Source: Parahoeflea halophila (GTDB taxonomy: Bacteria; Pseudomonadota; Alphaproteobacteria; Rhizobiales; Rhizobiaceae). Taken from it: 64,000 nt of DNA. Location: assembly GCF_900220985.1 (NCBI RefSeq), contig NZ_OCPC01000001.1, positions 1 to 64,000 of the forward strand, read 5' to 3'. The translations under genes were made by a program, and so were the position numbers. The notes beneath the pieces were generated by a model. The model worked only from the letters and a program-made list of their open reading frames with translations, made no database searches and had not been told where the DNA came from. Below, one piece after another: positions 1 through 10,390 of this stretch (the first letter of the stretch is position 1; each line of letters opens with the position of its first letter).

Positions 1-226
1 TTCTTTGCACACATGGCTGCTTCTCCTTGTTGCACGGTTGATTCCGGTTAAGAATAACCCAACGGTGAGGGGAGCAGCCGGCACATCCCATTAGCGGACT
101 TAGAGGGGCGATGCAGCGGGTAGCACGAAAGAGCCTACTGCAACAAAGTCCCGAGCACCGTTATCCGCAGGCACGCTGTGGTTTCTATGCATGGTGCGGG
201 GTGCAATCCTATGGCATCTTGCGGAA

Positions 227-1006
227 ATGGAAGAACTGCATCGAACAATCAGGTTGCTCTACACCGGTCAAAGCCAGCGTGCCCGGCGGTTTCGCTATGG
301 CCTAATCGCTTTTGATGCGCTGACAATCGCCTATTTCATTGCAATCGCGGCGCTGCCCGCAACACCGATAACGACAGCGTTGAACACCGGGCTTGGCCTG
401 CTCATATCTCTGGATCTGGTGGCCCGGCTGTGGATCTCCGATAACCTGCGTCGGGAACTGACCCGCATTTATACACTTGCGGATCTCATCGTCGTGCTGT
501 CCCTATTCCTGGCCCCACTCATTACCGAGAACTTTGCATTCCTCCGCGTGTTGCGCGGGCTGCGGCTGATTCATGCCTATCATCTGCTGCGCGACCTGAG
601 ACGCGAGAGCCTGTTCTTCCGTCGCAACGAAGATGCAATCCTCGCGGCGGTCAACCTGTTCGTCTTCATCTTCGTGACGACTTCGCTGGTCTTCGTGCTG
701 GCCTTCAGTAAAGACGCTGGCATCGCCGGCTATGTTGACGCGCTTTACTTCACCGTTGCAACGCTTACGACGACGGGCTTCGGTGATATCACTATGGAGA
801 CAACTAGCGGTAAGCTGCTGTCGGTGTTCATAATGGTCGTGGGAGTCGCGCTTTTCGTCCAATTGGCGCGCGCTATATTCCAACCCTCCAAGATCAAGCA
901 CAAATGCCCGGAGTGCGGCCTTAACCGGCACGATTTAGATGCGATTCACTGCAAGCATTGTGGCGAGTTGCTGAATATCGAGACGGAGGGCGATCTTGGC
1001 ACTTGA
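227..1006 (+). CDS. Voltage-gated-type potassium/ion channel with C-terminal zinc ribbon
   Basis: Inner-membrane cation channel of the six-helix (VIC-like) class, 259 residues from this start. Hydrophobic helices run from about residue 28; a charged helix at about 105-126 carries regularly spaced arginines (LRVLRGLRLI) like a voltage sensor. The pore loop has the selectivity-filter motif TTTGFGD at about 181-187, with Phe in place of the usual Tyr of TVGYGD. After the last helix comes a cytoplasmic zinc ribbon, CPEC at 227-230 and CKHC at 242-245, which is seen in some bacterial channel homologues and may sense redox state or metal (inference). An upstream in-frame ATG at 191 would add 12 residues; neither start has a convincing ribosome site. 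The gene stands alone. Confidence 0.8.
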   Translation: MEELHRTIRLLYTGQSQRARRFRYGLIAFDALTIAYFIAIAALPATPITTALNTGLGLLISLDLVARLWISDNLRRELTRIYTLADLIVVLSLFLAPLITENFAFLRVLRGLRLIHAYHLLRDLRRESLFFRRNEDAILAAVNLFVFIFVTTSLVFVLAFSKDAGIAGYVDALYFTVATLTTTGFGDITMETTSGKLLSVFIMVVGVALFVQLARAIFQPSKIKHKCPECGLNRHDLDAIHCKHCGELLNIETEGDLGT

Positions 1007-1453
1007 ACGCACCAGCTTCTGACATGATTGCCTGATTCGACCGGATGTCCAAAGAAGCGGGCAGGCAATGCTCGATCTTGAGCCTGCACTCCATGAGGTG
1101 CAGCTTGGAGCCGACTTCAGCGAACGGCAGCAATGCTTCTAAACAAATACACCAAATACGCTTGGGAAAGATTCTGGGGCTGCTAGGAGAGTAGGCAGTG
1201 TGTCGTCTATGCCTTCATCTGCACGGCGTTTGCCCCGTACACGCTTAAGGCCATCGCAACAATGAGCGATGATCACATCACCTTCCTTTGCTTCGCGCTG
1301 TTGCAACCTCATAGGTTCCCGGTGCCGCCCGAAAGGTAAACCGACGGCTGGAAGCGGTACCACATTCACGGATACGGCCAACACAGAAGGAATGAATTAA
1401 CCTCTGAAATCTAAGATCAGGCATACGTTTCAGAAATTGAATGGTGTGCCGCA
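1007..1453. other. Non-coding stretch, no recognised feature
   Basis: No gene could be supported here. A minus-strand open frame at 1139-1384 (81 codons) has no recognisable domain or ribosome site. A short inverted repeat, CTGCAC and GTGCAG separated by 8 bases, lies near 1084-1103 just after the channel gene and could be a weak transcription stop, but there is no T-run. Confidence 0.4.
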
Positions 1454-1867
1454 ATGTACATGAAGACACTAAGTGCCGGGGTATTGTTGGCAACTTTTGG
1501 ATTTTCGGGGTCTGTGCAGTCGCAATCCCTTCTGGAGGTTGCCAGCCTTCTGGTCGGATCCTCAAGCGTGCACACTTCTGGTCCGTGCTCCTTGAAACGC
1601 GACAATGCAGCAAATTCGGCGAGGTTGTTTGGGGGGCGAGCGTCCTGCGGCACCAAATCAGCGCGCAAGAATCCCGGTGATGTGACAGTCACAGATGGAA
1701 CGACAATTCTGTGGGGAACCACTGCTTTTGGACGGTCCAACGGTTTTGCAACCTCCAACGGGTTTGGCACCACAACCTTCGGTCAGTCGAATGGGTTTGG
1801 CCACAGCAATGGGTTCGGCCAAGGCAATGGTATTGGACAGTCACACAGCGTCACCGCGTTCCGTTAA
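1454..1867 (+). CDS. Secreted protein with FG-x-S-N-G hexapeptide repeats
   Basis: Not recognised as a named family. Starts at MYMKT, with a second ATG at 1460 giving a more usual signal peptide (Lys then a hydrophobic stretch, likely cut after about residue 22, near VQSQ). The middle has two cysteines (GPCSL and RASCG) that could form a disulfide after export. The last third, about residues 89-132, is a six-residue repeat read roughly as FGRSNG, FATSNG, FGTTT, FGQSNG, FGHSNG, FGQGNG, IGQSHS. Such Gly/Asn/Gln/Phe-rich repeats are typical of surface fibres or amyloid-prone proteins (inference). It is convergent with the CsgG/HfaB-type operon on its right and may be a substrate of that secretion pore. 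Confidence 0.55.
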   Translation: MYMKTLSAGVLLATFGFSGSVQSQSLLEVASLLVGSSSVHTSGPCSLKRDNAANSARLFGGRASCGTKSARKNPGDVTVTDGTTILWGTTAFGRSNGFATSNGFGTTTFGQSNGFGHSNGFGQGNGIGQSHSVTAFR

Positions 1868-1968
1868 ACTTACCAAGGCCAGAATGTACGGCACTCCTCA
1901 CAGGTGCCGTACATTTAGTGTTACTCGAGCAGAGTGACCGACCGGTGGAAACAGGGTCCCGCCGAAGC

Positions 1969-2568
1969 CTACTTGATATTGAGCGTGATAACTGCCGCTG
2001 CACCCATTGCCGAATTGGAAATGGATGTATTGGTCGTCATGGCATTGGTGAAGGTGGCAGTGGCAGTCGTCTTGGCATCAGAGAGAGCTTGCTGTGCGAC
2101 CATGGTTTCCGTCCCAGCTGCACGCGCGGTTCCGCCGATATTTCCAGCAACAAGCGAGTCGGCGCTGAATTGCGCTGCAGCATTGATGGCGCTGTTGCTG
2201 ATGGTCAGCAGGTTCGTTTCCGTAATCGATCCGGTGGATGTTACCTTCGAGGAACCACTAGCGCCCTGTACTGCCGTTAGTGGCGACGAGGAGCTGGTTG
2301 CGTTCAGGGTTGCCGTAACATCTGCGTTACCAATCGACTGCTGTGTGAACAGGGCTTTGGCATCGGTCTTGGCGACCGCATTGGCGCGCCCGTCTGTGCC
2401 CGGCGAGACTAAACTGGGCCCGAATGGCGTGAAGACGACGCTGGGTCCGACCGGCGTCCCATTGGTTCCGTTCACACCAAACAATTCCAGTCCTGCAGAC
2501 TGCGCAGAGGTGGTTGCCATGAGGGCCGCTATAGAAGCGAAGGCAATTTTCTTGAAAGTCATTTTCAT
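1969..2568 (-). CDS. Secreted protein in the hfaD position of a holdfast-anchor-like operon
   Basis: 199 residues with a clear signal peptide (MKMTFKKIAFASIAALM..., likely cut after AQSA at about residue 25). The mature part has no cysteine and is dominated by Ala, Thr, Ser and Asn, with near-repeats such as ISNSAINAAA and ISNSAMGAAA, suggesting a beta-rich extracellular protein. Its ATG overlaps the stop of the CsgG/HfaB-like gene by ATGA, and a perfect AAGGAGAT ribosome site lies just upstream, so the two are translationally coupled. In Caulobacter the order is hfaA-hfaB-hfaD; here size and position suggest a reduced HfaD equivalent, but this is inference from synteny and composition, not from a diagnostic motif. 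Confidence 0.5.
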   Translation of the reverse strand: MKMTFKKIAFASIAALMATTSAQSAGLELFGVNGTNGTPVGPSVVFTPFGPSLVSPGTDGRANAVAKTDAKALFTQQSIGNADVTATLNATSSSSPLTAVQGASGSSKVTSTGSITETNLLTISNSAINAAAQFSADSLVAGNIGGTARAAGTETMVAQQALSDAKTTATATFTNAMTTNTSISNSAMGAAAVITLNIK

Positions 2569-3617
2569 ATCTCCTTGGTTCTGGGTGAGTGGGATGATGA
2601 GGCCAGCGGCTGGTTATGCGGGCCGCTGTTTGTATCGCCGATGTCCATTGCAATAGCGTCCACATGGTCCGATGAATACCCCAGACCTTGATGGACCTGC
2701 CCAGGGTTCACCGGACGGGTCGCTGACAGTCCTGTGTCAACAGAGCTGCGTAGTTGCTGCGGCGAAGCATTCAAACCTTCGAACGGCAGCATCTTGGACC
2801 GGCAGGATTGAAGAGCCGGAATTTCCAGAAGGGCGTAGGCAGTAGCAACCATAATTCCTTCAGCCGAAGGCCGCTGCAATGGTTCCTGACTGCCCATCGA
2901 CAAAACGCCAGAAACAAGAGTTCCAGACCCGCCACCGACAAAGGCGTTTGCTCCAATGCCAACTTCCGTATAGTCGGCCTGGAAAACAGCAAATCCCCGC
3001 GCCAGTGACCGCTGACTGCCGGGTTGAAAGATGTGCGCGCCATAATAAGCGTTGGCTTTTGTCTGCCGCATGATCGGTCCGACCCCTGCAACTCGGACAT
3101 CCGCACTGTTCACGCCGCCAAAATCCAGTGCCGTAGCAAAAACATTGATTGCGAAATTTGGCATATTAGCATTCTGCAGCTTATGCATGTGATGAGCTGC
3201 ACTTTCGCCGCCGACAAAAGCAATGTTGCGTACGACTTCCATATTCGAATAGTCATAGGCGATGCCCCCTGCCTGCGAGACTGCTTCCACGGCATAGATC
3301 GCAATGTTGGGTCCGGCTGGTAGGAAACTACCAGTACCGCCGTTCGTCGCCGAGTTGGTTTTGCCCGTGTCGTTGGCAAATGGACCAATTGCAAATCCTT
3401 GGTTCTCCAGCGCACCAGTAGCTTTCATACATGCAAAAGCATCGTCGAGCCTCTGTGAGAACACGTCCTTTCCAGGCACTCGATAGTTTAGCGGGGATAT
3501 TTCATCTGAAGTTTTAATGGTTGAACTTGCTGTTTCGCACCCGGCAAGCCCCAGTGACATCGAGACAGCCACTATACCCACCATCACTCGACGCACTTTT
3601 ATCGGGAAGGATGTCAC
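2565..3617 (-). CDS. CsgG/HfaB-family outer-membrane secretion lipoprotein
   Basis: 350 residues starting at GTG. It has a lipoprotein signal with lipobox LAGC (Cys27), so it should be lipidated and sent to the outer membrane. The body carries CsgG-like features: an early conserved helix (DAFACMKATG), a membrane-spanning strand region, and the AVFQADYTEVGIGANAF segment followed by GGGSG, comparable to the conserved beta-barrel part of CsgG, ending with a helix containing LQSCR. CsgG forms an oligomeric pore exporting curli subunits; HfaB does the same for holdfast anchor proteins. A 60-residue C-terminal tail rich in Ser, Asn and His is additional. It sits between two small secreted-protein genes in an operon (8-bp gap upstream, ATGA overlap downstream). 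Confidence 0.7.
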   Translation of the reverse strand: MTSFPIKVRRVMVGIVAVSMSLGLAGCETASSTIKTSDEISPLNYRVPGKDVFSQRLDDAFACMKATGALENQGFAIGPFANDTGKTNSATNGGTGSFLPAGPNIAIYAVEAVSQAGGIAYDYSNMEVVRNIAFVGGESAAHHMHKLQNANMPNFAINVFATALDFGGVNSADVRVAGVGPIMRQTKANAYYGAHIFQPGSQRSLARGFAVFQADYTEVGIGANAFVGGGSGTLVSGVLSMGSQEPLQRPSAEGIMVATAYALLEIPALQSCRSKMLPFEGLNASPQQLRSSVDTGLSATRPVNPGQVHQGLGYSSDHVDAIAMDIGDTNSGPHNQPLASSSHSPRTKEI

Positions 3618-3625
3618 CTCAGCAC

Positions 3626-4018
3626 CTACCGTGTGACGGTGACGGTAGAAGTGACGTCGCCGGAATTCGTGCCCTCTTGGGTCGAATTCAGTAGATTATT
3701 GTCGCCAACAACCGTGATCTCATTCACAACGCCGATGGAAGTGATGGAGGCGCCGGGAAGAATTGCGGTGCGACCCTGAGCCGTTATGACTGCGGTCACG
3801 GCTGAGCCAGAGTGGTCTATGCCAGAATAGCTGCCTAAAGTGCCCCAAGCAGCGGTGCGGTCCTGAGCCTGCACTGTAGTAACGGACAACGATTGCATCA
3901 CAAATAGCACGGCAAGTCTGGCGGACCATATCCGCGATTGCCGGTAATTCGGGCTCAGGGATATGACGGCGTCTAAGATGTATTTGCCGTTCAGTAAAAC
4001 TGGAGAAGATTGGCGCAT
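3626..4018 (-). CDS. HfaA-like secreted holdfast-anchor/curli-type protein
   Basis: 130 residues from the ATG at 4018 (a GTG at 4021 is directly in front; AGAGGGG upstream serves as ribosome site). A long N-terminal region precedes a hydrophobic export segment ending in VQAQ at about residue 52, leaving a mature domain of about 78 residues. The C-terminal part contains VVGDNNLLNSTQEGTNSGDV, which resembles the Asn-rich beta-strand repeats (GN...NTVIVNSTQTNNG) that I recall from HfaA proteins. It is the first gene of the operon and the expected order for hfaA-hfaB-hfaD. Function inferred: surface-exposed adhesin anchor exported through the HfaB-like pore. The family call is by memory of the motif and needs a profile search. 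Confidence 0.5.
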   Translation of the reverse strand: MRQSSPVLLNGKYILDAVISLSPNYRQSRIWSARLAVLFVMQSLSVTTVQAQDRTAAWGTLGSYSGIDHSGSAVTAVITAQGRTAILPGASITSIGVVNEITVVGDNNLLNSTQEGTNSGDVTSTVTVTR

Positions 4019-4021
4019 CAC

Positions 4022-4485
4022 TAAACCCCTCTTAGAAAAAGCAACTCACGAGGCATTCACGATACTTTAATGCTGCAGAACATAAGATTGCCGCAAGAAA
4101 TGAGATTATTTACTGATATATTGGTAAGGCAATCTATCCCACTTCTTTCCCAATCAATTTCAAGCAATAATGCTTTCAATCGGACCGCATGAAATTGTGA
4201 GGTAGTCTTTTAAGTTTCTTCAGAAGATTTCAGATTAGGCAATCCGTAAAACAACATTGCTCTCAAAAAATGATTTTAGCAACTATTATTTTTGGAGAAA
4301 ATTAACTGAAGTAAAGAGCGGACTATCTATTTTATCATCATCTACATGTCCGTCTTCAGCACATGCACACCTCGGGCTCGCTAACGCAGCGAACGTCCGC
4401 TCCCCGCCCAATGCTGCCTCCCCGGCATCTCGAGTTTCCTGCCCGGCCAGATCTCCCGTCTCAGTCCATTCCCGCGACCGCACAG
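4022..4485. other. A+T-rich intergenic region upstream of the hfa-like operon
   Basis: About 460 bases with no supportable gene. The part 4060-4345 is far more A+T-rich than the housekeeping DNA around it. It must hold the promoter of the minus-strand HfaA-like operon; a loose candidate on that strand is TTGCCT near 4131 followed 17-18 bases later by ATAATC, which is weak. A plus-strand open frame continuing into gyrA antisense is a shadow. Confidence 0.4.
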
Positions 4486-4514
4486 CAAAAAGCCGGGGAT
4501 CGCTCCCCGGCTCT
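4486..4514 (-). terminator. Rho-independent terminator of gyrA
   Basis: On the minus strand AGCCGGGG-AGCG-ATCCCCGGCT forms a strong hairpin at 4491-4512 followed by a run of five T (AAAAA on the plus strand at 4487-4491). It lies about 25 bases beyond the gyrA stop codon. Confidence 0.85.
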
Positions 4515-4537
4515 TGCAACGTCATCGGTAGGGCTGA

Positions 4538-7387
<2,850 letters not shown>

Positions 7388-7569
7388 TTGGATGGAATCA
7401 TTTCTGCGTTATAGCGGAAAGCCGCTGCTGTCGCCAATTTTCGCACCCTGTTTCAGCCCCTCGACGGGGGTTCTCCACCGTTGAGGGCGCGTACGGGGGT
7501 TTCGAACAGCTCTCTTGTGTCGTAAGTCAGGAAAAGAGGCCGTTTCATCAAGCCTGCGGGGGATGCGCC

Positions 7570-8199
7570 ATGACTGCCGAGCTGATCATAAATGCCTTCG
7601 TCACGATCGTCGTGATGTTCGATCCGCCCGGCCTTGCAGCGATCTTCCTCGGCCTGACCACCGGCATGACCCGCAGCCAGCGCATCCAGGTGGCGATCCG
7701 CGGCACGGTGACCGCGGCGGGCATCCTCGCCGTCTTCGCCATTGCCGGCGCCAGCATTCTCAACATCCTGGGCATCTCGCTCGGCGCCTTCCGCATCGCC
7801 GGCGGCTTGCTGCTGTTCTGGATCGCCTTCGAGATGATCTTCGAGAAGCGCCATGAGCGGCAGGAAAAGAGCGCCGAGCGCGCCATCACCAAGGACCATA
7901 TTTCCAATGTCGCGGTGTTTCCGCTGGCGATCCCGCTGATTGCCGGCCCGGGCGCCATCTCGGCGGTCATCCTGCTGGCCGGCTCGTTTTATGAGCCGGT
8001 CGAACGTGCCGGACTGATCGGCGTCATCGTCGCGGCCTCGCTGGTGCTGTTTGCCTTCCTGGTGATTGCCGAGCGCATCGACCAGTTCCTGGGTGACACC
8101 GGCCGAACCATCCTGACCCGGCTACTGGGCGTGATCCTGGCGGCGCTGTCGGTACAATTCGTCGTCGATGGCATCAAGCAGGCGTTTCTCGGCGCGTAG
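7570..8199 (+). CDS. MarC-family integral membrane protein
   Basis: 209 residues, six predicted transmembrane helices, whole length a MarC (UPF0056) domain. Typical features are the N-terminal FVTIVVMFDPPGLAAIF segment, the charged loop FEKRHERQEK between helices 3 and 4, and the FPLAIPLIAGPGAISAVIL segment in the second half, matching the family internal repeat. MarC proteins are inner-membrane proteins of unknown transport role; the name comes from the mar locus but resistance is not their proven function. ATG at 7570 is chosen since upstream in-frame sequence overlaps the gyrA promoter region. Divergent from gyrA. Confidence 0.9.
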   Translation: MTAELIINAFVTIVVMFDPPGLAAIFLGLTTGMTRSQRIQVAIRGTVTAAGILAVFAIAGASILNILGISLGAFRIAGGLLLFWIAFEMIFEKRHERQEKSAERAITKDHISNVAVFPLAIPLIAGPGAISAVILLAGSFYEPVERAGLIGVIVAASLVLFAFLVIAERIDQFLGDTGRTILTRLLGVILAALSVQFVVDGIKQAFLGA

Positions 8200-8361
8200 A
8201 AACAGGCCTTCGACTAAGCCGGAAAAGCCAGGGAGGGGGAACCTGCTGGCAGCGGTCGGGTTCGATCTCTTGCCTGCCGAGGGAATTGCGCAGCTGGGTG
8301 GAGGTTCTCGGCGCAGGCTGCAGGCGCTCGGCCAGCATCTGTGCGCAATCCAGCGGCTCCG

Positions 8362-8919
8362 TCAGCTGCCAGGAAGCCCCAGAGCATCGAGCAATCCCAG
8401 GATTGTCTGCTCAGCCTTCCCGGGTTCGCTGTCCAGGTTTTCCAGTCCGACGAAAGCCGCGTATAGAATCCTCCCGGCATCATCGCGCGGAAGCCCGCAG
8501 GAGCGGCACAGGTCGTCAAGATAGGCTAGCCGTCTTTGATCCATTCTGCGCACGGCTTCCAAGGCATTCTCATCTTCCCTCGCCCAGGCCCTCAATGCCG
8601 GCTCGGCCGCTGACCCACCGTAGTTCGGGTCGCGGAAACTCACAGCCAGAACGCAAAGCTGACGCAGGCGTTGTACCGGATCGGCCGTGGTTTCGAGCTT
8701 GTCGACGATTTCGTTGTAAGCGCGGGCCTCCCAATGCGCGAGCAGCCGGGCCTTGTAGTCGGCCAGGTCTGCAAAATGCCAGTAGAATGAACCCTTGGTA
8801 GTCCCGATCTGGCGGGCCAACGCTTCCGCCTTGAGCGCCGACGGACCCGTGGTTGCCAGGGCCCGAAATCCCGCCTGTATCCAGTCGTCGGCGGTCTGTC
8901 GTCCGGAGATCTTCTTCAT
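8362..8919 (-). CDS. TetR-family transcriptional repressor
   Basis: 185 residues. The N-terminal helix-turn-helix is clear (ALARQIGTTKGSFYWHFAD at about residues 36-54), and the C-terminal part is a helical ligand-binding domain of the TetR_C type with conserved GSAAEPALRAWAR. ATG at 8919 chosen; a TTG two codons upstream is less likely. The gene is divergent from a small membrane protein, and two copies of the same palindrome (ATACG-N4-CGTAT) lie between them, so it probably represses both genes and releases them when a small ligand binds (inference). Confidence 0.9.
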   Translation of the reverse strand: MKKISGRQTADDWIQAGFRALATTGPSALKAEALARQIGTTKGSFYWHFADLADYKARLLAHWEARAYNEIVDKLETTADPVQRLRQLCVLAVSFRDPNYGGSAAEPALRAWAREDENALEAVRRMDQRRLAYLDDLCRSCGLPRDDAGRILYAAFVGLENLDSEPGKAEQTILGLLDALGLPGS

Positions 8920-8928
8920 GACCAAACC

Positions 8929-8942
8929 ATACGGACCCGTAT
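8929..8942. promoter_or_regulatory. Probable TetR operator 1
   Basis: Perfect inverted repeat ATACGG-AC-CCGTAT, just upstream of the tetR start. It shares the ATACG-N4-CGTAT pattern with a second site whose start lies exactly 42 bases further on. Confidence 0.65.
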
Positions 8943-8970
8943 TGACTCAGGCAAGGACAAACGCTAGACC
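8942..8970 (+). promoter_or_regulatory. Candidate sigma-70 promoter for the membrane-protein gene
   Basis: TTGACT at 8942-8947 and TAGACC at 8965-8970 with a 17-base spacer. The element is bracketed by the two palindromic operators, which would explain repression. The -10 match is only partial. Confidence 0.4.
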
Positions 8971-8984
8971 ATACGCATCCGTAT
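8971..8984. promoter_or_regulatory. Probable TetR operator 2
   Basis: Inverted repeat ATACG-CATC-CGTAT between the candidate -10 and the start codon of the divergent gene, same pattern as operator 1 and 42 bases (four helical turns) from it. Confidence 0.65.
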
Positions 8985-8999
8985 GTTTTGGAGATGCAG

Positions 9000-9437
9000 A
9001 TGCAAACCTCACCCGACCTGTCCCCGATCACCGCCACGGCCGCCGCGCTTATGGCCGTGACCGTCGCGATCCATGTTTTCATGGGCGGCCCGGAAGTGCA
9101 TGAGCCAATGCTGGCGGAAGTCACCGATATCACGTTGAATGGCTACGTCTCGGTATTGTGGCACGCGGTGACGGTCGTCCTGACCGCTCTTGCGGCTGGT
9201 CTTGCCGTGCTCGCCTTCCGCCGTGACCACGCCTTGGAGGCGGTTCTGTCCGGCGTTCAGATCGGTTTTGCGGGGCTGTTTGTCGCCTATGGTCTTGTGC
9301 GCCTCGGCAATCTGACAGACATGCCGCAATGGATCATCTTCCTGTCGATTCCGCTGATTGCGCGGATCGGTCAATCTCGCCGTTCAACTGCGGGCTCGAC
9401 CTCCGGAAAACGTGGGCCAAACCCGGCCCCGAGCTGA
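9000..9437 (+). CDS. Small integral membrane protein, TetR-controlled
   Basis: 145 residues, about four hydrophobic helices (near residues 10-28, 45-70, 82-102 and 108-122), followed by a basic Ser/Gly-rich tail. I do not recognise a named family. ATG at 9000 (MQTSP) is preceded by TTTTGGAG at a good distance; ATG at 8994 is an alternative. It begins directly after the second TetR-type palindrome, so it is the probable target gene of the divergent regulator, perhaps in drug or stress defence (inference from context only). Confidence 0.65.
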   Translation: MQTSPDLSPITATAAALMAVTVAIHVFMGGPEVHEPMLAEVTDITLNGYVSVLWHAVTVVLTALAAGLAVLAFRRDHALEAVLSGVQIGFAGLFVAYGLVRLGNLTDMPQWIIFLSIPLIARIGQSRRSTAGSTSGKRGPNPAPS

Positions 9438-9547
9438 AGCCGATGAACATCGGTTGATCGCCTGCAGGGGAGCGAACCCTCCCTTGCACAAGGCCCGCAA
9501 GCTCGTTAACTGCGTAAATCCGATGCTTTTTACACACTGGATGATCG

Positions 9548-9850
9548 ATGCTTCCCGAGCAAACCTACGGCTTCGAGGCCGAACTCTGGCGTTCAGGCGA
9601 CGGCAAGGCGGCGTGGACCTTTCTCACCGTGCCGCGCGAGATTTCGCAGCAGATCCGTTTTTTGGCCGGCAAGACCAACGGTTTCGGTTCGGTTCCGGTG
9701 CGTGCGCGGATCGGTGACAAGGGATGGAAGACCTCGCTGTTTCCCGACAAGGCGTCGGGGTGTTATTTCCTGCCGGTCAAGGCCGCGGTGCGCAAGGCCG
9801 AGGCGATCTCCGCCGGTGACAGCGTCAGCATCGAGATCAGGATCGGGTGA
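9548..9850 (+). CDS. DUF1905 domain protein
   Basis: 100 residues, whole length a DUF1905 domain (small beta barrel, often fused in other proteins to a YdeI-type C-terminal domain). Family-like segments are FEAELWR, GGWTF-type turn WTFLTVPREI, GFGSVPVRARIG, and the strand pair YFLPVKAAVRKAEAI..GDSVSIEI. Biochemical function is unknown. Stands alone between the membrane-protein gene and a convergent small gene. Confidence 0.8.
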   Translation: MLPEQTYGFEAELWRSGDGKAAWTFLTVPREISQQIRFLAGKTNGFGSVPVRARIGDKGWKTSLFPDKASGCYFLPVKAAVRKAEAISAGDSVSIEIRIG

Positions 9851-9876
9851 AGTGACTGGCGCCGGCAGCCGCGGGG

Positions 9877-10170
9877 TCAGTTCCCGAGATCAACAGTGAT
9901 CTCCGCCCCGCCCCAGCCACGAACCGTGTCATGGGCCCGAACAGTAACGCTGTTGATATCCGCGGGGATGACAATCCCGGAAAGGCTGCGGGTAAAGGGC
10001 TGTTCTTTTTCGTGCAGTTGTGCCAGCACCCGCTTTCCAAGGACCGTAGCGTCCGGCCCGACGACCTGCCATGCATCGGCATAATGGTCCCAGCCTTCGT
10101 CGGTATGGCGCACTGTGACATCGAAGCGGTAGCTTCCATCTGCTGCCCTGGCATACTCCGCTGACACCAC
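9877..10170 (-). CDS. Conserved secreted-type protein, probable broken signal sequence
   Basis: The frame from GTG 10170 gives 97 residues of a compact beta domain (VRHTDEGWDHYADAWQVV..GPD, ..EKEQPFTRSLSGI.IP.., VTVRAHDTVRGWGG) that I remember as a conserved periplasmic family of unknown function which normally carries a signal peptide. Here the frame has no start codon with a leader: upstream in-frame sequence (AFLTIASGVEADEADV) looks like the end of a signal peptide, while its hydrophobic beginning (TIPVLLMAVSHF) is in a different frame and ends in TGA at about 10208. A one-base change near 10210 would join them, so this may be a pseudogene or a sequencing error. Confidence 0.5.
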   Translation of the reverse strand: MVSAEYARAADGSYRFDVTVRHTDEGWDHYADAWQVVGPDATVLGKRVLAQLHEKEQPFTRSLSGIVIPADINSVTVRAHDTVRGWGGAEITVDLGN

Positions 10171-10390
10171 ATCGGCTTCATCGGCCTCGACACCTGAGGC
10201 GATGGTCAGAAATGCGATACTGCCATCAGCAGCACCGGGATGGTGTGGGCTGTCTTCGGTGTTTCACACACCGCCAATGTTGCCCGGCTCTATGATCAGG
10301 CGCCACTCACAATCCGGTGCTCACCTGTATCCACCCCACCACACGCTGCCAATATGGTTCCTGCATGGTCGCTTGCCCGAGCGGCAAGGC

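Noticed and set aside
1139-1384. Small minus-strand frame in the gap after the ion channel
   Set aside because: No ribosome site, no family, composition ambiguous; kept only as part of a non-coding gap.
1720-1859. Repeats in the 1454-1867 gene as a CRISPR or satellite
   Set aside because: The repeat period is 18 bases, in frame, and encodes a protein repeat; there are no spacers.
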